Assembly: GCF_000714935.1 (NCBI RefSeq)
Contig: NZ_JMIR01000015.1
Location: 1-64,000, forward strand
Reading direction: 5' to 3'
From: Tumebacillus flagellatus
GTDB taxonomy: Bacteria; Bacillota; Bacilli; Tumebacillales; Tumebacillaceae
Length of the DNA: 64,000 nucleotides
Every line of letters begins with the position of its first letter. Position 1 is the stretch's first letter. Below, piece after piece: positions 58,413 to 64,000 of this stretch. Both the position numbers and the translations under genes were made by a program. The notes under the pieces were generated by a model. It worked only from the letters and a program-made list of their open reading frames with translations, was not told the DNA's origin and did no database searches.

Positions 58413-59525
58413 ATGGCAGATCCGCGCATTGAACAACTGGCAACAAATTTGATTGAATATTCCTGCTCGCTGCAACCGGGCGAGAAAATTTTGATCGAAG
58501 CGTATGACGGAGAGATCGAACTGACCAACGCGCTCGTCCGCAAAGCGTACGCCGTCGGCGGCCTTCCGTTTGTGAAAAACGCCATGGCGCGCACCCAGCG
58601 CGAATTGCTCAAAGGGCTGACCGAAGAGCAAGTCCAACTGATGGCTGAAAACGACCAAGCATTCATGGAGCAAATGGACGCGTACGTTTGCGTCGGGTAC
58701 CTGCACAACACCAATGAAACCAAAGGCATACCCGCTGAGAAGCTGAACCTCCACTCGTCGAAATACCTCGTGCCGGTGCACATGGAGACCCGCGTTAAGA
58801 AAAAGTGGGTGATCTGCCGCGTTCCGAACGCATCGATGGCGCAAGCGGCGAACTCGTCGACGGAAGAGTTTGAAGAGTTTTTCTACAACGTTTGCACGCT
58901 CGACTACGCCAAGATGTCGCGCGCGATGCAACCGCTCAAGGAACTGATGGACCGCACCGACCGCGTCCGCATCATCTCGCCGGGCACCGACTTGACGTTC
59001 TCGATCAAGGACATCAATACGTTGAAAGCGGACGGCAAGCGCAACATCCCGGACGGCGAATGCTTCACCGCCCCGGTCAAAGACTCGGTCAACGGCGTGA
59101 TTCAATACAACACTCCGTCTCCGAACCGCGGTTTCACCTTCAACAACGTCCGTCTCGTCTTCAAGGACGGCAAGATCGTCGAAGCGACCGCCAACGACAC
59201 CGAGAAGCTCAATGAAATCTTCGACACCGACGAAGGCGCGCGCTATGTCGGCGAATTCGCGATCGGCTTCAACCCGTACATCCTCGAACCGATGGCAGAC
59301 ATCCTGTTTGACGAGAAGATCGCCGGTTCCCTGCACTTCACGCCGGGCGCCGCGTACGAAGCGGCCGACAACGGCAACCGTTCCGCCGTGCACTGGGATC
59401 TCGTCTTGATCCAACGCCCGGAATACGGCGGCGGCGAAATCTGGTTTGACGACGTGCTGATCCGCAAGGACGGCCTGTTCGTGCTGCCGGAACTGGAAGC
59501 CCTGAACCCGGAAAACCTGAAATAA
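58413..59525 (+). CDS. M29 family aminopeptidase (AmpS/AmpT type)
   Basis: 370 residues from ATG 58413 (GAGGGGGAG at 9 bases). Family features: SLQPGEKILIEAYDGE, PFVKNAMART, AYVCVGYLHNTNETKG, ISPGTDLTFSIKD, NIPDGECFTAPVKDSVNGVIQYNTPSP (zinc Glu), ARYVGEFAIGFNPYI (Glu) and GSLHFTPGAAYEAADNGNRSAVHWDLVL (His and Asp ligands). Cytoplasmic metallo-aminopeptidase of dimeric M29 type. Confidence 0.92.
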   Translation: MADPRIEQLATNLIEYSCSLQPGEKILIEAYDGEIELTNALVRKAYAVGGLPFVKNAMARTQRELLKGLTEEQVQLMAENDQAFMEQMDAYVCVGYLHNTNETKGIPAEKLNLHSSKYLVPVHMETRVKKKWVICRVPNASMAQAANSSTEEFEEFFYNVCTLDYAKMSRAMQPLKELMDRTDRVRIISPGTDLTFSIKDINTLKADGKRNIPDGECFTAPVKDSVNGVIQYNTPSPNRGFTFNNVRLVFKDGKIVEATANDTEKLNEIFDTDEGARYVGEFAIGFNPYILEPMADILFDEKIAGSLHFTPGAAYEAADNGNRSAVHWDLVLIQRPEYGGGEIWFDDVLIRKDGLFVLPELEALNPENLK

Positions 59526-59583
59526 CTCCCTTGTCACTGCTCTTCCCTCCCCACGCATAGTATGGCAGTGGAGGTGATCTCCT

Positions 59584-61017
59584 GTGGCAGATGACAACAA
59601 AAACACCAGCAAGCCGGGCACCAAACCGGGCGACGTGTTCAAACACTTCTGGGGCGAAATGACCAAACCGCCGAAGTGGATGAAAGACGCGTCCAAACCA
59701 TCTTCCGGAAAAGGCAAGGATGACGGAAAAAAGAATGAGGCTGGCGCTTCCACGCCCAAGAAGCGTCAGCCTCCTTCTTGGTGGTCTTGGTCCACCTCCG
59801 ACGGCGTCCCGCAAAAACGCACCCCCTCGAAGAAAACATCCCGCATCGAATCCGCACCCGAACCTGCTCCCGCTCCCGCTCCCTCTACTTCCAAATCCAA
59901 CGCTCCCAACAAAGCGAAATCCAAGTCCAAATCATCCCCCCGCACACCCGTCGGCCACGGCAAAAGCGATCTCGGTCGCGACCATGACGATTCCCTGAGC
60001 ACCGTCCATTCGATCATCCGTCGGCACGGATTTTCTCCCGCAGTGCTCAAAGCGTACGGCTTGACGGCGACCAAGTGCGAACCGTTCGGTCCCGTCTTGC
60101 GCCTGCGCACCCCCAAAGGCCTGATCGCCCTAAAAAAAACGGAACTGACACCCAAGCAGGTGCAGTTCCTTCATCAGTCGTTTCTCTATTTGGAAGAGCG
60201 CAAGTTCACGCGCTTCGCTCCGTTTCTCCTCTCCACCGAAGGCTTGCCGTACGTGCAAGTCGGCGGCGACATGTATTACGCCACGCAATGGGTGCGCGGA
60301 CAGGAAGTCGATTTCCGTTCGCGGCCCCAATTGGCGTTGACCGCGAGGACGCTTGCCGAGTTTCACGAAGCGTCGCGCGGGTTTGAGCCCAAGGGCTACG
60401 CCCCGGCGATGCTCTTCGACCTCGCCGACCGCTTCCAAGACCGCCGCGACGAACTCGTACTCTGGAAAAAGCGCGCCAAAGTGAAAAGCCGTCCCGACCT
60501 CCTCGATCAAAAATTCCTCGCGCTCGTCGACCCGTACATCAAACAGTGCGACGAAGCGCTCTCGATCCTCAAGCGCCCCGCCGTCCGGGCGCACTTGCTT
60601 CACGAAGAAGACGATCCGCCGCTGTGCCACCTCGACTTGACGCCGTACAACATGGTCTACACCACGAACGGGCAAATCTGCTTGATCGACCTCGATTTCG
60701 CCGCGTTCGGCCCGCGCACGCTCGACCTCGCGCATCTGGTGCGCCGCGCGCTGCAACGGGCGGAGTGGGAGGAAGACGTGATGCGGCATGTGTTGGTCAA
60801 CTACAACGCCGTGCGGCTGTTGACGGTGCAGGAGTATGTCATGCTCTACGCGCTGCTCGTGTTCCCGCATCGGTTCTGGCGGATATCCTACCAGCATTAC
60901 GAGATCGGGCACGACCCGCACCATCTGGGGTATTACGAGTTGGCGGAAGCGGAAGAAGAGCAACGCCAAGCGTTTTTGAAAAACTTCGGGCAGCAGGTGG
61001 AGCGGATGAGGCGGTGA
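59584..61017 (+). CDS. CotS-like aminoglycoside phosphotransferase-fold kinase with long basic/Pro-Ser N-terminus
   Basis: 477 residues from GTG 59584 (GGAGGTGATC). Residues 1-~125 are low complexity (Lys, Ser, Pro). From ~130 an APH-type kinase: VLRLRTPKGLIALKKTEL (ATP-binding Lys), ATQWVRGQEVDF (hinge), CHLDLTPYNMVYTTNGQICLID (HxDxxxxN catalytic loop, in parts) and LIDLDFAAFGPRTLDLAHLVRR (metal Asp). Similar to CotS/YutH spore coat kinases. All catalytic residues are intact. The basic tail may bind spore coat or DNA; unknown. Confidence 0.85.
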   Translation: MADDNKNTSKPGTKPGDVFKHFWGEMTKPPKWMKDASKPSSGKGKDDGKKNEAGASTPKKRQPPSWWSWSTSDGVPQKRTPSKKTSRIESAPEPAPAPAPSTSKSNAPNKAKSKSKSSPRTPVGHGKSDLGRDHDDSLSTVHSIIRRHGFSPAVLKAYGLTATKCEPFGPVLRLRTPKGLIALKKTELTPKQVQFLHQSFLYLEERKFTRFAPFLLSTEGLPYVQVGGDMYYATQWVRGQEVDFRSRPQLALTARTLAEFHEASRGFEPKGYAPAMLFDLADRFQDRRDELVLWKKRAKVKSRPDLLDQKFLALVDPYIKQCDEALSILKRPAVRAHLLHEEDDPPLCHLDLTPYNMVYTTNGQICLIDLDFAAFGPRTLDLAHLVRRALQRAEWEEDVMRHVLVNYNAVRLLTVQEYVMLYALLVFPHRFWRISYQHYEIGHDPHHLGYYELAEAEEEQRQAFLKNFGQQVERMRR

Positions 61018-61040
61018 CGGGGCTTGGGCGAGGGCGTTTT

Positions 61041-61811
61041 TTAGAAACCGTACACGCTCATCCCGCCGTCCACCAGCAGAACTTGGCCTGTCACGTAGTT
61101 TGACGCGTCCGACGCGAGGAACACAGTCGGGCCGACGAGGTCCGGCAGTTCGCCGACGCGCTTCATCGGCGTGCGGTCGAGGATTTCACCGAGGTATTGC
61201 GGATCGTTCAGCAGTTTTTCGGTCAGCGGGGTTTTGAAATACCACGGGCCGATCGCGTTGACGCGGATGCCGTACTGCGCCCACTCCAGAGACAGGATGC
61301 GGGTCATGTGCATCAGCGCCGCTTTGCTCGCGCCGTAGACAACGCCGGTGCGCAGTGCCACCGCTCCGCCGACCGACGCGATGTTGATGATTCGCCCGCC
61401 TCCGGACTCTTTCATTTCCTTGGCGGCCGCTTGGGACAGCAGGAACGCCGACTTCAAGTTCGTCTGCATGATCGTCTCCCACTCGTCTTCCGTCACATCG
61501 AGCGCTTTGGAGCGGATGTTCATGCCCGCGTTGTTGACGAGGATGTCGAGGGAGCCCGCTTGATCGACGACGGAGCGCACGATGCGTTCGACGTCGTCTT
61601 TTTTTGTCAGGTCGGCGGTGACCGTGTAGGCGCGGCGGCCGAGCTTGCGGATTTCGGCCGCCACTTCTTCCAAGTCGGATGGTGTGCGGGCAACGATCGC
61701 GACGTTGGCACCCGCTTCCGCCAGCCCGATCGCCAACGCACGGCCGATGCCGCGGCCGGCGCCTGTGACGAGCGCGGTTTTGTCGGTCAGATCAAAGGAC
61801 GGGAGGTACAT
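61041..61811 (-). CDS. SDR family oxidoreductase
   Basis: 256 residues from ATG 61811. TGAGRGIGRALAIGLAEAG (NAD(P) Gly motif), NNAGMN, catalytic Ser in IASVGGAVAL and YGASKAALMHM (Tyr-x-x-x-Lys). C-terminal DASNYVTGQVLLVDGGMSVYG. Classical short-chain dehydrogenase (gluconate-5-/3-ketoacyl-type); substrate unknown. Followed in opposite order by DUF523 and queG on the same strand. Confidence 0.92.
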   Translation of the reverse strand: MYLPSFDLTDKTALVTGAGRGIGRALAIGLAEAGANVAIVARTPSDLEEVAAEIRKLGRRAYTVTADLTKKDDVERIVRSVVDQAGSLDILVNNAGMNIRSKALDVTEDEWETIMQTNLKSAFLLSQAAAKEMKESGGGRIINIASVGGAVALRTGVVYGASKAALMHMTRILSLEWAQYGIRVNAIGPWYFKTPLTEKLLNDPQYLGEILDRTPMKRVGELPDLVGPTVFLASDASNYVTGQVLLVDGGMSVYGF

Positions 61812-61826
61812 GGGGCAGGTCTCCTT

Positions 61827-62300
61827 TTACTTGTCGTCTGGTTTTGCTTTCGGTGGTTCGTACGTTTCTTCCGAGCAGACTTTGATGCCGTTGCGCTCAA
61901 GCAGCGCGGCGGTGACGCCGTGGCCGGGGCGCTTGCCCTTGGTGAACGTGCCGTCGTAGATCAGCGCGGAGCCGCACGACGGGCTGCGCTCTTTGAGAAT
62001 CGCTTCCTTGGCGCCGACGAGCTTCGCCATGCGCAGCGCTTCTTGTGCCCCGCGCACAAATTCTGCGGTCACGTCCGCCCCGCTTTCGGTGAGCACTTTG
62101 GCGTTGCCGTCCAACACGTCTTCGCCGGTTCCGCCGACGATTTGCGCGGGCGGACGCGGTGTGGACAAGCCGCCCAACTGCTCCGGACAGACAAAAACAG
62201 CCTCACCGTTCTCGACCATCTTCACAAACGGGTCGACAGCGTTGCTTCCGCCGTCATAGCGGCAATGGCACCCGACGAGGCAGGCAGAAATCAGTTTCAT
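61827..62300 (-). CDS. DUF523 family protein
   Basis: 157 residues from ATG 62300 (AGGAGGATG). Family signature ISACLVGCHCRYDGGSN at the start, VCPEQLGGLSTPRPPAQI, ILKERSPSCGSALIYDGTF with conserved Cys residues (CxxxC, Cys at VCPEQ, SPSCG) that look like a metal or iron-sulfur site. Function unproven. 13 bases upstream of the SDR gene's side, same strand operon as queG. Confidence 0.9.
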   Translation of the reverse strand: MKLISACLVGCHCRYDGGSNAVDPFVKMVENGEAVFVCPEQLGGLSTPRPPAQIVGGTGEDVLDGNAKVLTESGADVTAEFVRGAQEALRMAKLVGAKEAILKERSPSCGSALIYDGTFTKGKRPGHGVTAALLERNGIKVCSEETYEPPKAKPDDK

Positions 62301-62313
62301 TGTAGACATCCTC

Positions 62314-63444
62314 CTACTCGACCGCCCACGCCATCTCTTGCTTGGCTTCCGGGTGCTCTTCGCGCTCGTAGGCGTTTCTGACAGCGTCACGAGCGGCGTC
62401 GGGGTCGATTTTTTTCAGCGCCCATGCGATGGTGCCGCGAATCTCCGGGCGTTCGTCCTTCGCCAAGAGTTCGAGCAGGCGCGGGAGGGCTCGCTTCTCC
62501 CGCATGTTGCCAAGCGCGATGATCGCGTTTCGTTGCATCACCTTCGCCCCGCGCCACGCCGCCGCCGAGTTGCCGTACTCGCGGCGGAACTGCTTGTTGG
62601 AGAGGTCGAGCAAATGCATCAGGTCGGGGAACGCAAACTCCGGCTCGGGATCAAACTCGACCGTCGTGCCAAACGCCGCTTCCCGGTTTTTCGGGCAGAC
62701 CACTTGGCAGGTGTCGCAGCCCCACAACCGCCGCCCCAGTTTCGAGCGGTACTCCTCCGGGATCAACCCTTTCATCTGCGTGATGTAAGAGAGGCACTTG
62801 CTGGAGTCGGTCATGAACGGGTTGACCAATGCTTTGGTCGGGCAGGCTTTCAAACACAGGTCGGGGCAGTCGCCGCACTGCGGAGGAGGTGACGGAACAT
62901 TGGGTTCAATGTTCACGTCGGTAACCAATTGCCCGAGAAATACCCACGATCCGTGCTTCTCCGTGATGATCGAGCAGTTTTTGCCGAGCCAGCCGATCCC
63001 GCAGCGCTGGGCGACGGCGCGGTCGACGAGCGGGCCGGTGTCGACGGTGTTGTAGATTTCAATCGGGCGGCCGACGAGCTCTTGGAGGCGGGCTCCGAGG
63101 AGTTCGAGTTTTTGCTTTAAGACCAGATGGTAGTCCATCCCCCACGCGTAGACCGACATCTGCCCGCGCAGCCCTTCCGGTTTTTTCGCGCCTTGGGTTT
63201 GTTCGGTGCGGTAGGCGAGGGCAATCGCGATGATCGACTTGGCGTTCGGCCAGGTCAGGCGCGGGTCGATGCGCTCCTCGATCACCGGATGCTCAAAGCC
63301 GGACTCGTGTCCGTGTTCGCGGTACATCTGCAAGTGCTCCATCGTCTCTTGAAACGGGTCGGCGGTCGTCACGCCGATGCCGTCGATGCCGAGTTCTTCG
63401 GCGAGGCGCTGGATGGCGGCGTTGTCGATTTCGTAGTGTGTCAT
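62314..63444 (-). CDS. queG: Epoxyqueuosine reductase
   Basis: 376 residues from ATG 63444 (GGAGGGGTGCG). QueG motifs: IIAIALAYR, VDTGPLVDRAVAQRCGIGWLGKNCSII, and two ferredoxin-type clusters CGDCPDLCLKACP and CDTCQVVCPKN. C-terminal HEAT-like repeats (MREKRALPRLLELLAKDERPEIRGTIAW, in parts). Reduces epoxyqueuosine to queuosine in tRNA with cobalamin. Sits between DUF523 and rnhA. Confidence 0.95.
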   Translation of the reverse strand: MTHYEIDNAAIQRLAEELGIDGIGVTTADPFQETMEHLQMYREHGHESGFEHPVIEERIDPRLTWPNAKSIIAIALAYRTEQTQGAKKPEGLRGQMSVYAWGMDYHLVLKQKLELLGARLQELVGRPIEIYNTVDTGPLVDRAVAQRCGIGWLGKNCSIITEKHGSWVFLGQLVTDVNIEPNVPSPPPQCGDCPDLCLKACPTKALVNPFMTDSSKCLSYITQMKGLIPEEYRSKLGRRLWGCDTCQVVCPKNREAAFGTTVEFDPEPEFAFPDLMHLLDLSNKQFRREYGNSAAAWRGAKVMQRNAIIALGNMREKRALPRLLELLAKDERPEIRGTIAWALKKIDPDAARDAVRNAYEREEHPEAKQEMAWAVE

Positions 63445-63459
63445 CTCGCACCCCTCCTG

Positions 63460-63903
63460 CTAGCGCGGGACGGCTCCTCGTGCCAGTTCGTCACAGCGTT
63501 CGTTCCACTTGTTGCCGGCGTGGCCTTTGACTTTGTGCCACGTGATTTTATGCTGGCGGAAGAGTTTGAGGAGCTCCATCCATTGTTCTTTGTTGGAAAC
63601 CGGTTCTTTTTTGGAGTTGACCCATCCGTTTTTTTCCCAATTTACATACCATCTTCCCTTGAAGCAGTTGATCACATACGCACTGTCGCTGTACACGTCG
63701 ACTTTGCACGGGTACTTCAGCAGTTTGAGCGCTTCGATCACCGCTTGCAACTCCATCTGGTTGTTCGTGGTGGTCTTCTCGCCGCCGGAGATTTCCTTCA
63801 GGTGCTCCCCGTACATCAGCACCGCGCCCCACCCGCCGGGGCCGGGGTTGCCGGAGCAAGCTCCGTCGGTGTAGATCGTCACTTCTCTCATGATTTCGCT
63901 CAT
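63460..63903 (-). CDS. rnhA: Ribonuclease HI
   Basis: 147 residues from ATG 63903 (GGAGGATGCACA); ATG 63891 also in frame. Catalytic DEDD set: YTDGACSGNPGPGGWGAVL (Asp), NNQMELQAVIEAL (Glu), VYSDSAYVINCFKGRW (Asp), HKVKGHAGNKWNERCDELA (His and Asp). Cleaves RNA in RNA-DNA hybrids. Overlaps the preceding gene by four bases (ATGA). Confidence 0.95.
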   Translation of the reverse strand: MSEIMREVTIYTDGACSGNPGPGGWGAVLMYGEHLKEISGGEKTTTNNQMELQAVIEALKLLKYPCKVDVYSDSAYVINCFKGRWYVNWEKNGWVNSKKEPVSNKEQWMELLKLFRQHKITWHKVKGHAGNKWNERCDELARGAVPR

Positions 63904-64000
63904 TGTGCATCCTCCGTGCGCGCGCCCAATCCCCGCAAGACAAAGCGGGTGCGCTGGGCGATCTCCGTTTCCAAATCGGGCGGCCACGACTCCATCAGCG
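63900..64000 (-). CDS. 3' end of an unidentified gene (partial)
   Basis: Minus-strand frame from the right edge to TGA 63902-63900; the last residues read LETEIAQRTRFVLRGLGARTEDAQ. It overlaps the rnhA start by ATGA, which supports it as coding and co-transcribed. Too short for a family call; the rest lies outside the window. Confidence 0.55.
   Translation of the reverse strand, partial: LMESWPPDLETEIAQRTRFVLRGLGARTEDAQ

Overview
The window looks like chromosome from a Gram-positive, endospore-forming Bacillota of fairly high GC. Evidence: strong AGGAGG-type ribosome binding sites, a prkA-yhbH-spoVR sporulation cluster, a CotS-like coat kinase, a TagO/WecA-type transferase, a lipoprotein peptidoglycan glycosyltransferase, and a single-aptamer glycine riboswitch. 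The gene set is compatible with Alicyclobacillaceae (Tumebacillus-like), but that placement is inference from general knowledge; nothing in the window proves it. No complete tRNA, rRNA, CRISPR array, insertion sequence or integrase was found.

Layout. (1) 1-5933: a contractile phage-tail cluster on the minus strand: ArpU-like regulator, small tail protein, sheath, tube, tail-assembly chaperone with a programmed -1 frameshift site, and the start of a tape-measure-like protein made of 14-residue repeats that runs off the left edge. A divergent XRE repressor plus ImmA/IrrE-like protein is separated from it by two identical TAACG-N5-CGTTA operators. No capsid, portal or terminase genes lie between regulator and sheath, so a tailocin or tail-only element is a serious possibility. 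(2) 6016-11357: M28-type peptidase, DUF92 membrane protein, TagO/WecA transferase, VanW protein, small unknown. (3) 11390-25966: alpha-glucan and sugar-phosphate block: GH15-like hydrolase, riboswitch-controlled ACT-domain/PFL pair, sugar nucleotidyltransferase, a GH57-GT4 fusion coupled to a DUF4912 protein, glycogen phosphorylase, gnd, a cyclase-family hydrolase and zwf. (4) 26162-30505: a three-gene operon of alpha/beta hydrolase, 228-aa protein and Rad50/SMC-like ATPase. Gene content and order match the Lamassu (ABC-3C) defence architecture with a lipase/hydrolase effector; this is the strongest accessory-system candidate. (5) 30645-34164: maltose/trehalose-type ABC importer without its ATPase. 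(6) 34467-40780: class III nucleotide cyclase, FHA-winged-helix regulator, transpeptidase plus glycosyltransferase pair, MFS transporter. (7) 40930-45452: spoVR, yhbH, prkA. (8) 45749-54139: TetR regulator, YhgE/Pip exporter with ABC-like ATPase, HTH-TPR regulator, HAD hydrolase, trmL, HD-GYP protein, amidase-domain protein. (9) 54328-64000: IclR regulator, aconitase, isocitrate/isopropylmalate-type dehydrogenase, M29 aminopeptidase, CotS-like kinase, SDR oxidoreductase, DUF523, queG, rnhA and the 3' end of another gene.

How parts connect. A LacI-family/cre-type palindrome (TGNAANCGNTTNCA) is present upstream of both the glycogen phosphorylase and the solute-binding protein of the ABC importer, suggesting shared sugar control. 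GH57-GT4, DUF4912, GH15, phosphorylase and nucleotidyltransferase would build and break an alpha-glucan, feeding glucose phosphates to zwf and gnd. The glycine riboswitch ties the ACT/PFL pair to glycine levels.
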